Shown: positions 44,790 to 52,546 of the stretch, piece by piece
Position numbering within the stretch: the stretch's first letter is position 1
How the letters are laid out: each line of letters opens with the position of its first letter
Assembly: GCA_964487685.1 (NCBI GenBank)
Contig: CAZASA010000001.1
Location: 1-64,000, forward strand
Direction: 5' to 3'
DNA: 64,000 bases
Source of the DNA: JABDGZ01 sp964487685
GTDB lineage: Bacteria; Omnitrophota; Gorgyraeia; Zapsychrales; Fredricksoniimonadaceae
Notes under the pieces: generated by a model
Told to the model about the DNA's origin: nothing
Database searches by the model: none
The model's input: the letters and a program-made list of their open reading frames with translations, nothing else
Translations under genes and position numbers: made by a program

Positions 44790-45562
44790 ACATCATTGTC
44801 TGCATAAAACAAGTTCCTGATACTAATGATATCAAGATCGATCCTGCCGCCAAGAGGCTCGTTCGTGAAGGGGTCAAGACCATGATCAACCCCTTTGATA
44901 TGTATGCTATAGAAGAGGCTTTGCGCCTTAAAGAGAAGCTCGGCGGGAAAGTGATAGCCATGACGATGGGGCCAGCTCAGGCAGAATCAGCTTTAAGAGA
45001 AGCTATTTCTTTGGGCTGCGATGAAGCCATTCTTTTGAGCGATCTTGCATTTGCAGGGTCTGATGCCTTGGCCACCAGTTATGCCTTATCCCAAGCGATC
45101 AGAAAGATCGGGCAATTTGATATGATCTTTGCCGGGAAACAGTCCCTGGACGGGGACACAGCCCAAGTGGGCCCTGGGATCGCCGCTATTTTAGATATTC
45201 CTCAAATCATTAACGTTAGAAAGATACAAGAGATCAAGGAAGGCCAGATCATTGCTGAACGCATGACTGAATATGGATATGAAGTTTTGCAAGCACCGCT
45301 TCCATGTCTTATGACCGTTGTCAAGGACATCAATATGCCGCGCCTTCCGTCTTTAAAAGGTAAGATGAAAGCCAAGAGTACTCAGGTCACTGTTTGGAAA
45401 GCTGCTGATATTGGCGCTGAGGAGGCCCGCATTGGGTCTAAGGGTTCTGGCACAGACGTCTGGAAGATCGTGATACCACCGGCCAGACCACAAGGAAAGA
45501 TTTTTGAAGGTGAAGGAGCTGTTGATCAACTTGTTGATACTCTTAAAGGATTGATCAAATGA
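44786..45562 (+). CDS. etfB: Electron transfer flavoprotein subunit beta
   Basis: 258 residues. IIVCIKQVPDTNDIKIDP opens the family, INPFDMYAIEEALRLKEK and DMIFAGKQSLDGDTAQVGP are conserved nucleotide-binding blocks, and LPCLMTVVKDINMPRLPSLK is the recognition-loop region contacting dehydrogenases. ATGA overlap with the acyl-CoA dehydrogenase gene. Works with EtfA as a soluble FAD carrier. Confidence 0.95.
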   Translation: MNIIVCIKQVPDTNDIKIDPAAKRLVREGVKTMINPFDMYAIEEALRLKEKLGGKVIAMTMGPAQAESALREAISLGCDEAILLSDLAFAGSDALATSYALSQAIRKIGQFDMIFAGKQSLDGDTAQVGPGIAAILDIPQIINVRKIQEIKEGQIIAERMTEYGYEVLQAPLPCLMTVVKDINMPRLPSLKGKMKAKSTQVTVWKAADIGAEEARIGSKGSGTDVWKIVIPPARPQGKIFEGEGAVDQLVDTLKGLIK

Positions 45563-46563
45563 GTGAAATTCTTGAATATAAAGGCGTTTGGGTTTTGGTT
45601 GAGCAACGGCGCGGTGTCATCCAACCTGTCACTTACGAATTATTAGGGAAAGCCAGGGAATTGGCGGATTCGCTTGGGGTCGAGGTGTCTTGCCTGTTGA
45701 TGGGATTTAAAGTCAAAGACAAAGCCCAGGAATTGATCCATCGCCAAGCGGATAAAGTTTATGTTGTTGACGATTCCAGGATTGAATATTTGCTCGAAGA
45801 GCCCTATACGCGTATAGCCGCTGATTTGATCAACAAGTATCGCCCGGAGATCCTGCTTTGTCCGGCGACAACGCTCAGCAGATCCTTAGCCGCAAGGCTC
45901 GCGGCCAACTTAAATGTAGGCCTTACATCTGATTGCACTGGCCTTGATATTAATCCTGAAGACCGCTGCCTCCTGCAGACGAAACCGGCTTTCGGCGGAA
46001 CTGTCATGACGACGATCATTTCAAAAAACCATCGGCCGCAGATGGCCACGGTCAGGCAAAAAGCCATGAAAGAGGCTGTTGCTGACCCGCAGTACCAAGG
46101 GGAGGTTGAGGTCTTGGAATTGGATGCGTCATTTTTTGCATCAAGGGCCAAGGTTTTGGAAGTTGTTGATGAGGCTGCGACCAGCATCAATATTTCGGAT
46201 GCCAATGTGATCGTTTCCGGCGGACGGGGAATGGTAAAGGCCGAGAATTTTAAAATGCTTGAAGAACTGGCCAAGATGCTAAATGGTGCGGTTGGCGCCT
46301 CTCGAGCCGCGGTTGACGAGCAATGGATCCCTTATTCCCATCAGGTGGGCCAGACAGGCAAAACAGTTTGCCCTAAACTTTATATTGCCTGTGGTATTTC
46401 CGGCCAGATCCAGCATCTGGTGGGGATGCAGACTTCGGATATTATTATCGCGATCAATAAAGACCCGTCCGCTCCGATCTTTAAGATCGCCAATTATGGG
46501 ATTGTCGGTGATCTTTTTGAAATAGTACCTCAATTGACAAAACGATTGGGGGACAAGAGCTGA
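45559..46563 (+). CDS. etfA: Electron transfer flavoprotein subunit alpha
   Basis: 334 residues. The C-terminal FAD domain is fully conserved: VSGGRGMVKAENF, GASRAAVDEQW, YSHQVGQTGKTVCPKLYIAC (ends of the block), GISGQIQHLVGMQTSDIIIA, INKDPSAPIFKIANYGIVGD. N-terminal half has the ETF domain with ILLCPATTLSRSLAARLAA. ATGA overlap with etfB. Its direct neighbour ETF-QO supports delivery of electrons to quinone. Confidence 0.95.
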   Translation: MSEILEYKGVWVLVEQRRGVIQPVTYELLGKARELADSLGVEVSCLLMGFKVKDKAQELIHRQADKVYVVDDSRIEYLLEEPYTRIAADLINKYRPEILLCPATTLSRSLAARLAANLNVGLTSDCTGLDINPEDRCLLQTKPAFGGTVMTTIISKNHRPQMATVRQKAMKEAVADPQYQGEVEVLELDASFFASRAKVLEVVDEAATSINISDANVIVSGGRGMVKAENFKMLEELAKMLNGAVGASRAAVDEQWIPYSHQVGQTGKTVCPKLYIACGISGQIQHLVGMQTSDIIIAINKDPSAPIFKIANYGIVGDLFEIVPQLTKRLGDKS

Positions 46564-48206
46564 TGAGTAATGACAATTTGATCGAGACAGATGTTCTGGT
46601 TATTGGCGGCGGACCTTCGGGTCTTGCCTTTGCCATTCATTACGCCGACCTAATTAAAAAACAAAATCTTCCTTTAAAAGTCATGGTCCTTGAAAAGGGC
46701 GCATCAGTGGGCAATCATACCCTTTCAGGGGCTGTGATGAATTTAAAGAATATCGGAGAGCTTCTGCCGGGCGTTGATCTAAAGACTATCCCATCGTCCA
46801 CGGAGGTCAAAGAAGAAGATATCCTGTTTTTAACAAAGAAGAATGCTTTTGCCCTGCCTTTTCATCCCAAGGAAATGTCCAATAAAGGCAATCATATCCT
46901 ATCATTGGGGGCCTTGGTCCGTTGGCTTGGAGGTATTGCCGAACAAAAGGGTGTTGAAATATTCGCCGGAGTTGCAGGGCATGAACTGATCTTTGAGAAA
47001 GGCAATCTAGTCGGTGTGTTTACAGGGGCCTCCGGGCTCGACCATGAGGGAAAGCCCAAGTCCAATTACCAGCCTCCCACTGAGGTCAGGGCCAAGATCA
47101 TTGTCCTGGCTGAAGGCGCCCGCGGCCATTTAACGAAAAAATTGATCGAAGAATATGATCTGGCCAAGGATAAAAATCCACAGGTTTATTCATTGGGGAT
47201 CAAAGAACTTTGGCAGGTTCCCGAAGGCGCTTTTGGTGAAGGACAAATTATCCATACCCTTGGCTATCCTCTAGGTGCCGACCAATTTGGAGGCGGGTTT
47301 GTTTATGGTTTAAGCAAGACAGAGGTAGTCATCGGTTTTTGTTCCGGCCTTGATTATTCAGATCCCGGCTTTGATCCTCATCGTGCCCTTCAACTATACA
47401 AGACACATCCCAGCATTGCCAAGATCATCACTAACGGCAAACTGCTCAAGTATGGGGCAAAGAACATTCCTGAGGGCGGATTGTATTCTCTGCCACAGCT
47501 GTTTGGTAATAATTTTATGATCGTCGGGGATTCTGCGGGTTTTGTTGCCATGCCCAGTTTAAAAGGGATACATATTGGTATCAAGGCGGCTATGACTGCG
47601 GCCCAGGCGGCTGTTGAAGCCATCAAAAAACACGATACATCAAAAGATTCATTGCGCCTTTATGAAGAATTATTCAAGGAAACACCTGAGTATCGTGAGT
47701 TGTACGCTTCCCGGAATTTCCGTCAATGTTTCACTTCTAATTTATATTTCGGTTTCATCAAGTTCGGTATCAATCAATTGACCGCGGGGCGGGGGATTTC
47801 ATTAAGCGGTAGATCACCGCTCAAGGCTGATCACCAGCATTGCCGTCCGGCATTAAAGGGCAATCGTATATTGCCATTTGTTTTTGACAACAAGATAACT
47901 TTTGATAAAGAAGCGGATGTGTTTTATTCCGGGACCAAACACGACGAGGAACAACCTTGCCATATCCTCATATCAAGTCCAGAAACCTGTGCTATTTGTA
48001 TCGAGCAATTTGAAGCGCCATGCCAGCATTTTTGTCCTGCCAAGGTTTTTGAATTAAGCCAGGACTTTCAAAGCCATAAACGCAAGATCGTTTTACATCC
48101 CTCGAATTGCATTCACTGCAAAACATGCGACATCAAAGACCCTTTCCAAAACGTGACGTGGGTGCCGCCCTATGGTGCCGACGGCCCGCAGTATGACAAT
48201 ATGTAA
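46563..48206 (+). CDS. Electron transfer flavoprotein-quinone oxidoreductase
   Basis: 547 residues, the full-length single-chain form like mitochondrial ETF-QO rather than split FixC/FixX. DVLVIGGGPSGLAFAIHYAD binds FAD; VLEKGASVGNHTLSGAVM, YPLGADQFGGGFVYGL and FMIVGDSAGFVAMPSLKGIH are family blocks. The C-terminal ferredoxin-like part carries CPAKVFEL and HPSNCIHCKTCDIKDP, the cysteines of the 4Fe-4S cluster. It passes electrons from ETF to the membrane quinone pool, implying a respiratory chain. Start shares one base with the etfA stop. Confidence 0.94.
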   Translation: MSNDNLIETDVLVIGGGPSGLAFAIHYADLIKKQNLPLKVMVLEKGASVGNHTLSGAVMNLKNIGELLPGVDLKTIPSSTEVKEEDILFLTKKNAFALPFHPKEMSNKGNHILSLGALVRWLGGIAEQKGVEIFAGVAGHELIFEKGNLVGVFTGASGLDHEGKPKSNYQPPTEVRAKIIVLAEGARGHLTKKLIEEYDLAKDKNPQVYSLGIKELWQVPEGAFGEGQIIHTLGYPLGADQFGGGFVYGLSKTEVVIGFCSGLDYSDPGFDPHRALQLYKTHPSIAKIITNGKLLKYGAKNIPEGGLYSLPQLFGNNFMIVGDSAGFVAMPSLKGIHIGIKAAMTAAQAAVEAIKKHDTSKDSLRLYEELFKETPEYRELYASRNFRQCFTSNLYFGFIKFGINQLTAGRGISLSGRSPLKADHQHCRPALKGNRILPFVFDNKITFDKEADVFYSGTKHDEEQPCHILISSPETCAICIEQFEAPCQHFCPAKVFELSQDFQSHKRKIVLHPSNCIHCKTCDIKDPFQNVTWVPPYGADGPQYDNM

Positions 48207-48211
48207 GTTCG

Positions 48212-48335
48212 ACGAGTATTCGGTCCTCAAATATTTAATTCAATGTGCCACGTTCTTTTAAGGAGCGGGGAGAGGGTTCAAGCACACGGTGCTAACATTT
48301 GATGGACAAGTGCCACCGTTCATCGGTTGGCAGCA
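48212..48335. repeat. 124-bp direct repeat, left copy
   Basis: Identical to 49237-49360 except one base (C at 48221, T in the right copy). It lies right after the ETF-QO stop. In the right copy this sequence contains the last 26 codons of the pilin gene plus 46 bases downstream. Confidence 0.95.
48258..48335 (-). pseudogene. Duplicated 3' fragment of the type IV pilin gene
   Basis: This is the part of the left direct repeat that corresponds to pilin codons at 49283-49360, ending in the same LNPLPAP and TAA on the minus strand. It has no start or pilin helix, so it cannot be a gene by itself. It shows that the RAYT unit was inserted at, or copied together with, the pilin 3' end. Confidence 0.8.
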
Positions 48336-48339
48336 CTAA

Positions 48340-49017
48340 CTAAAGTCGTGACAGGCACGACTTTTTTGGTCTTCCAATGATCTGAGGAGTAAGAGTACAG
48401 CCATATTTTTTTTCAAGACTGGTAATATATTCATTTGAACCAAAAACATATCCTTTGTTTGTTGCTTGTCGGATGATATCAATTTCTTGGGCGGATTGTT
48501 TTTGATTTAAGAATTCTTTCCAATTATCTGCAGTAACATAGGGTCTAATATTTGATAAATGGATAATATTATATTCTTTACCCAAGTGAAAATTAGCGCT
48601 GGACCAAGGGTAATCCCAGGCATATTTTACTAAATTGGCTCTTACAGGATTGCATTCAACATATTTGATAGCTGCAGGAATATGACTACCTTCAAGCAAG
48701 CATGAATAGAACCGTTCTTGCCATAAGTGACCATGGATTCCATTTTTCTTATGGTAATATAAGGAATATTGCTGATGGGCCCGGCAAAAAATTTGCGCTA
48801 GTGATTCTTGTCGCTGGGGCTTGATAATAAAGTGAATATGGTTGGTCATCAAACAAAATGCATACAGGTCATTGTAATATTTTTTAGCATAATGATCGAT
48901 AAGTTTTAGATAATAGGCTCGATCTTGTTGATCTTGGAAGACGTTTTGGCGGTAGTTACCGCGTTGGGTAACATGGTGTAAATGTCCAGGCAGGACAAAA
49001 CGGGCTTGTCTAGGCAT
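48340..49017 (-). CDS. REP-associated tyrosine transposase (RAYT, Y1_Tnp/IS200-like)
   Basis: 225 residues from the ATG at 49017 (a TTG five codons upstream also opens the frame). It begins MPRQARFVLPGHLHHVTQRG, the typical RAYT start. FCLMTNHIHFIIKP carries the HUH His pair, and GHLWQERFYSCLL and YVECNPVRANLVKYAWDYPW are conserved; Y in YVECNPVRA is in the catalytic-helix area. The C-terminus, after IGRPKK, is read straight through the left REP palindrome (SCLSRL and stop). RAYTs cut single-stranded REP sequences and spread them. Intact, possibly active. Confidence 0.9.
   Translation of the reverse strand: MPRQARFVLPGHLHHVTQRGNYRQNVFQDQQDRAYYLKLIDHYAKKYYNDLYAFCLMTNHIHFIIKPQRQESLAQIFCRAHQQYSLYYHKKNGIHGHLWQERFYSCLLEGSHIPAAIKYVECNPVRANLVKYAWDYPWSSANFHLGKEYNIIHLSNIRPYVTADNWKEFLNQKQSAQEIDIIRQATNKGYVFGSNEYITSLEKKYGCTLTPQIIGRPKKSCLSRL
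48342..48367 (+). terminator. REP-like palindrome, left copy, terminator-like on + strand
   Basis: AAAGTCGTG (48342-48350), loop ACAGG, CACGACTTT (48356-48364), then T tract to 48367: a nine-pair stem plus six T residues. It could end + strand transcripts from the ETF operon. It also encodes the last residues of the RAYT on the other strand. Confidence 0.6.
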
Positions 49018-49150
49018 AGTAGTCTCAGTCAATTATTTGGGGGAAGTATAAAGATATACTACAAACATTGTATTATGAAACTATAGGGGCGAATAAAATT
49101 ATAAAACAGACTATTTAAATGTCAATCACTGATTTAATGTTGAGAAGCAA

Positions 49151-49173
49151 AAAGTCGTGCCTGTCACGACTTT
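49151..49173. repeat. REP-like palindrome, right copy 1
   Basis: AAAGTCGTG (49151-49159), loop CCTGT, CACGACTTT (49165-49173). It is the exact reverse complement of the left palindrome at 48342-48364. Confidence 0.9.
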
Positions 49174-49210
49174 CTTCACGACTTTCTTCTGATTTAATGT
49201 TGAGAAGCAA

Positions 49211-49233
49211 AAAGTCGTGCCTGTCACGACTTT
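49211..49233. repeat. REP-like palindrome, right copy 2
   Basis: AAAGTCGTG (49211-49219), loop CCTGT, CACGACTTT (49225-49233); same as copy 1, 60 bases on, ending three bases before the right direct repeat. Confidence 0.9.
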
Positions 49234-49236
49234 CTA

Positions 49237-49360
49237 ACGAGTATTTGGTCCTCAAATATTTAATTCAATGTGCCACGTTCTTTTAAGGAGCGGGGAGAGG
49301 GTTCAAGCACACGGTGCTAACATTTGATGGACAAGTGCCACCGTTCATCGGTTGGCAGCA
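49237..49360. repeat. 124-bp direct repeat, right copy
   Basis: Partner of 48212-48335 (123 of 124 identical). Bases 49283-49360 are the 3' end of the intact pilin gene, so this is probably the original location. Confidence 0.95.
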
Positions 49361-49807
49361 AGGGTTGGTCGAAATTCCGTTAATGGAGGTTTCCGTGGGC
49401 AGAGAAGTATTTAAAAGCAATAAATAGTGATAGGGAGGGCCATTTCTATACGCTAAAAGGACCAAATAAGGGATTGGATGCTGGGGGGTAGAGGACATCA
49501 TCCCAAACTGATAAAAAAAGTCGTTTTCATTTAAATTTAAAGACAGGGTTTTATTGATATTAGCAATGCTTTGGTCATCGATGCTACAGGGAGGAGTGTC
49601 TGGCTGATATACTGCGAAACTGCAGCCCGTTTTGAAATAGTAATTCTTCTCCGCAGCGTATATGTTTAATAAACTATTAACGCCTTCCGTGGCTCTTGCC
49701 TGTTCAAGGTAATTATAATAATTGGGAAGGAAGATTGTCGCCAAGACCCCTATGATGATCATGACAACAAGGACCTCTACCAAGGTAAAACCTTTTTTAT
49801 TGGACAT
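49283..49807 (-). CDS. Type IV pilin-like protein (prepilin)
   Basis: 174 residues from the ATG at 49807; AAGGGG lies nine bases upstream (an in-frame start at 49837 adds an unrelated leader). MSNKKG/FTLVEVLVVMIIIGV is a class III signal with prepilin peptidase cut after Gly6, Phe at +1 and Glu at +5, followed by the pilin helix. YYNYLEQARATEGVNSLLNI is the usual alpha-1 continuation. Four to six Cys in the C-terminal third could form disulfides. The last 26 codons lie in the 124-bp repeat. May be a minor or major pilin or a pseudopilin. Confidence 0.88.
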   Translation of the reverse strand: MSNKKGFTLVEVLVVMIIIGVLATIFLPNYYNYLEQARATEGVNSLLNIYAAEKNYYFKTGCSFAVYQPDTPPCSIDDQSIANINKTLSLNLNENDFFYQFGMMSSTPQHPIPYLVLLAYRNGPPYHYLLLLNTSLPTETSINGISTNPCCQPMNGGTCPSNVSTVCLNPLPAP

Positions 49808-49827
49808 ACAGCATTCCCCTTTATTAA

Positions 49828-49856
49828 GATATAGCACGTTAGTCAGTGGAAATCAA
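49828..49856 (-). promoter_or_regulatory. Candidate sigma-70 promoter for the pilin gene
   Basis: On the minus strand TTGATT (49856-49851), 17-base spacer, TATATC (49833-49828). Both hexamers match consensus at four of six positions, spacing is optimal, and it lies about 20 bases from the start codon. Confidence 0.55.
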
Positions 49857-49883
49857 TTCCTAACATAACCAGGAAGGGATAAC

Positions 49884-50210
49884 ATGGTTGAAAAATTTTT
49901 TACGCCTAAAGAAGCTAATGAGAGTTTACCCCTTGTAAAGAAAATAGTGGATGAGATCTTGCTTAATGCCAGGCAGGCTCCCGGGAATGTGGAGCGCATC
50001 AAGTTCTTAATGAACCAGCTTGAGGATATGGGTTGTTTTTATAAGGATTGGAATTTTGAGATTGGGTTGGTCGATTTTCCGGCCATTATTCACGGACAGC
50101 AAGCCCTGCTTTGCTGGCGATCGGATGAACCACAGGTGGAATGGTTCCACGGGTATGAAGACGGCTACGCCGGCCGGCGGCGGGTGACGCGGGAGCTCAT
50201 CTTTTCATGA
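49884..50210 (+). CDS. DUF2203 family protein
   Basis: 108 residues. FFTPKEANESLPLVKKIVDE at the start, then GLVDFPAIIHGQQALLCWR and WFHGYEDGYAGRRRV match the DUF2203 family, whose function is unknown. AGGAAGGGA (49871-49879) is the ribosome site. It is divergent from the pilin gene and overlaps the tag gene by ATGA. Confidence 0.82.
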   Translation: MVEKFFTPKEANESLPLVKKIVDEILLNARQAPGNVERIKFLMNQLEDMGCFYKDWNFEIGLVDFPAIIHGQQALLCWRSDEPQVEWFHGYEDGYAGRRRVTRELIFS

Positions 50211-50767
50211 ACAAAAAACGCTGCAGCTGGTGCACCGAAGATCTTCTTTACATTGAATATCATGACAAAGAATGGGGCAGGCCTGTCCATGATGACCGTT
50301 TATTGTTCGAATTCTTGATCCTGGAAGGCGCGCAGGCCGGTTTAAGCTGGCTTACGGTATTAAGAAAAAGAGAGAACTACAGGAAAGCTTTTGACCATTT
50401 TGACCCGGCCAAGATCGCCCGTTATAATGATAAAAAAGTCAAAGAGCTTTTAAGCAATGAAGGCATTATCCGCAACCGCCTGAAGATCGCTTCGGCCGTC
50501 AGGAATGCTAAAGCTTTTTTAGACGTGCAGAAAGAGTTCGGCAGTTTTGACAAATACATATGGCAATTTGTCGATGGTAAACCTCAGAAGAACCGTATCG
50601 CTGACATCAAAGAGCTGCCTGCCACTTCCCCCAGGTCTGATGCTATGAGCCAGGACCTTAAAAAAAGGGGATTTAATTTTGTAGGATCCACGATTTGTTA
50701 CGCCTTCATGCAAGCAGTAGGAATGGTGAACGACCATTTGATCGATTGTCATTCCTATAAAAGATAA
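50207..50767 (+). CDS. tag: DNA-3-methyladenine glycosylase I
   Basis: 186 residues. RCSWCTEDLLYIEYHDKEWG is the Tag start; the zinc set Cys6, His19, His177, Cys181 lines up with E. coli Cys4/His17/His175/Cys179, and Glu40 in LILEGAQAGLSW is the catalytic Glu. It excises 3-methyladenine from alkylated DNA. ATGA overlap with the DUF2203 gene. Confidence 0.95.
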   Translation: MNKKRCSWCTEDLLYIEYHDKEWGRPVHDDRLLFEFLILEGAQAGLSWLTVLRKRENYRKAFDHFDPAKIARYNDKKVKELLSNEGIIRNRLKIASAVRNAKAFLDVQKEFGSFDKYIWQFVDGKPQKNRIADIKELPATSPRSDAMSQDLKKRGFNFVGSTICYAFMQAVGMVNDHLIDCHSYKR

Positions 50768-50769
50768 CT

Positions 50770-51711
50770 ATGACCAAAGACCATTTACCGGCGGATTTCA
50801 AGACCAGATTCAATGAAATTCACCCTGAAAGCCCGGAAAGTATTTTTCAACCCAGGCAATTCCAGTACTTTCGTATTAACACGCTTAAGATCAGTGTTGA
50901 TGAGGCCTATCGGGTGTTATCCGAGAGGAACATTGATTTTCAAAAATCTGATTTTTGTCCTTATGCTGTTAGTGTCACTAAAACAGCAGCCCAGGAACTT
51001 TTAAGATCAGACCTTGTCAACGACGGACGTTTGTATGCCCAAGGCTTGGAAAGCATGTTACCGGTGATTATCCTGGACCCTCATCCAGACCAGCGTGTAT
51101 TGGACCTGTGCGCGGCACCCGGGAGTAAAACTTCCCAGATAGCCATGCATATGAACAATCAGGGATTTCTCAAAGCCAATGAACCTGTCCGCCAAAGGCT
51201 TTATAGGTTAAAGTCAGTACTGCAATTGACCGGTGCTAAAGCCCAAATATCATCAATGGATGGTCGCCGCTTAAAAGAACATGAAGCCCTTTATGATCGC
51301 ATTTTAGTGGATGCCCCGTGCAGTTGTGAAGGCCGGTTTGATATAAGTCAGCCCAAAAGCTTTGCGTATTGGAGTGTACGCAAGGTCAAAGAAATGTCCC
51401 ATAAACAAAAAGGCCTTTTACTTAATGCCAGCAGATTATTAGCCCCTGGCGGCATCCTGGTTTATGCAACCTGCACCTATTCGCCGGAAGAAAATGAAGA
51501 AGTGATCGACTGGTTCTTGCGCAAAACCAACGGAAGTTTTGAACTTGGGCCGATACCCTTGAAGGAAATGGGGGTCAAAACCTACCCGACATTGACATCC
51601 TGGCATGAACGGACGTATGATACAAGGTTAAGTGCCGCGGTACGTATTTTGCCGGATGAGCGTATGGAAGGTTTTTTTATTGCTAAATTGATGAATGTCG
51701 TCTATAAATGA
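50770..51711 (+). CDS. RsmB/NOP family RNA (cytosine-5) methyltransferase
   Basis: 313 residues. The SAM motif LDLCAAPGSKTSQIA (111-125) and the two catalytic cysteines, Cys184 in VDAPCSCEG and Cys235 in YATCTYSPEENEE, are intact. N-terminal FRINTLK matches the small RNA-binding domain of the NOL1/NOP2/Sun group. It is shorter than RsmB/RsmF (about 430-480) and lacks their extra domains, resembling the minimal archaeal-type enzymes. Modifies rRNA or tRNA cytosines; target unknown. Confidence 0.9.
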   Translation: MTKDHLPADFKTRFNEIHPESPESIFQPRQFQYFRINTLKISVDEAYRVLSERNIDFQKSDFCPYAVSVTKTAAQELLRSDLVNDGRLYAQGLESMLPVIILDPHPDQRVLDLCAAPGSKTSQIAMHMNNQGFLKANEPVRQRLYRLKSVLQLTGAKAQISSMDGRRLKEHEALYDRILVDAPCSCEGRFDISQPKSFAYWSVRKVKEMSHKQKGLLLNASRLLAPGGILVYATCTYSPEENEEVIDWFLRKTNGSFELGPIPLKEMGVKTYPTLTSWHERTYDTRLSAAVRILPDERMEGFFIAKLMNVVYK

Positions 51712-51715
51712 TTGT

Positions 51716-52546
51716 ATGTATATAAGAACAATACTTATATTTTCTTTTATCTTAGCTTTTGGCCCCAGGGCTTGGGCTCAGGTCCCGCCTGTGGCGGGGC
51801 AGGCCGCCGCTTCGAAAGCAGCGGGACAAGCCGCCAAGCCGGATGAAATTACACTGGAATTGAATGTCGTTCAAATCATCCTTAACGACGAGCATCGCGG
51901 TGGCGTTGATTGGGGGGCCATTGTTTCAGATTTCCATACAGTACCTTTGAAAAAAGAAAACGACCCCGTCTGGAACGATCAAAAGCACCGTTTGAGTTTC
52001 GGCACGGTTTCTGAAGATGATTATACCGTCCTTTTGGATGCGCTGGATATGGCAGGGGAAATGAGCCAGTTTCCCCATGATCCTGTTAAGGTCATTGCAG
52101 GGACGCCTGTCAGCATTAGTTTCCCTAAACAAGATATCCATGTAGAAATTGCTCTTACCCGTTTAAAATCAGGGGACCTTTCATTACGGGTTGAGCCTAA
52201 GATCGCTGTCGTAGCAACAGAAATATGGAACGGTGAGAAAATCCCTGCCTCAGTGACATTAGTAGCCGGGACCGATACCGCCATTACTAATGATATGACG
52301 ATTATTATCGGCGGGCTGATGAAAGAAGAGGAGATCAGCCGCAAGCATAAATTCCCTTTGTTGGGGCAAATCCCTTCACTTGGCGATCTTCCTATGCTGG
52401 GGAATTTTCCGATGCTGGGCAAGATACCTATTGTCGGTCTGGTTTTTCGTCATAATGGCCGACTGATGAAGAAAACTGAAATTGTCATATTTTTGACCGT
52501 ACGTGCCAAGGCAGTTGAGGTGCCTGAGGAAGATAGTTCAACATGA
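51716..52546 (+). CDS. Secretin-domain protein, short (PilQ/GspD core)
   Basis: 276 residues from the ATG at 51716. A signal peptide (FILAFGPRAWA/QVPP) is followed by an Ala/Gly-rich linker and the secretin core: ITLELNVVQIILND, VDWGAIVSDF, LLDALDMAGEMSQF, KVIAGTPVSISF, and the outer-membrane part GTDTAITNDMTIIIGGLMKE. The end has a stretched repeat LGQIPSLGDLPMLGNFPMLG then KIPIVGLVFRH, where secretins have one or two such units. No N0/N1 or pilotin domains. It could be a channel for the pilin system or a degenerate relative. Confidence 0.78.
   Translation: MYIRTILIFSFILAFGPRAWAQVPPVAGQAAASKAAGQAAKPDEITLELNVVQIILNDEHRGGVDWGAIVSDFHTVPLKKENDPVWNDQKHRLSFGTVSEDDYTVLLDALDMAGEMSQFPHDPVKVIAGTPVSISFPKQDIHVEIALTRLKSGDLSLRVEPKIAVVATEIWNGEKIPASVTLVAGTDTAITNDMTIIIGGLMKEEEISRKHKFPLLGQIPSLGDLPMLGNFPMLGKIPIVGLVFRHNGRLMKKTEIVIFLTVRAKAVEVPEEDSST

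Larger units (their letters stand above)
49129..49235. repeat. Two 47-bp tandem copies, 60-bp period
   Basis: 49129-49175 and 49189-49235 are identical: CTGATTTAATGTTGAGAAGC, then the REP palindrome, ending TTTCT. The 13-base spacer contains an extra half palindrome CACGACTTT (49177-49185). Each copy thus carries one REP unit with its own left flank. Confidence 0.92.
48336..49236. mobile_element. RAYT/REP unit between 124-bp direct repeats
   Basis: 901 bp holding one RAYT gene and three REP-like palindromes, one at the left end and two at the right, inverted relative to the gene ends, though each is nearly symmetric. Bases 49033-49128 hold no gene. The direct repeats bracket it exactly at 48335/48336 and 49236/49237. 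Confidence 0.8.

Noticed and set aside
49033..49236. CRISPR array in the repeated region upstream of the RAYT gene
   Set aside because: Only two repeat copies, repeat longer than the 13-base spacer, a REP palindrome inside, and no cas genes.
51779..51836. G/C-rich CCCGCC...GGCGGG hairpin in the secretin linker as a terminator or mobile repeat
   Set aside because: It lies in a low-complexity Ala/Gly coding stretch, has no T tract, and I saw no second copy in the window.
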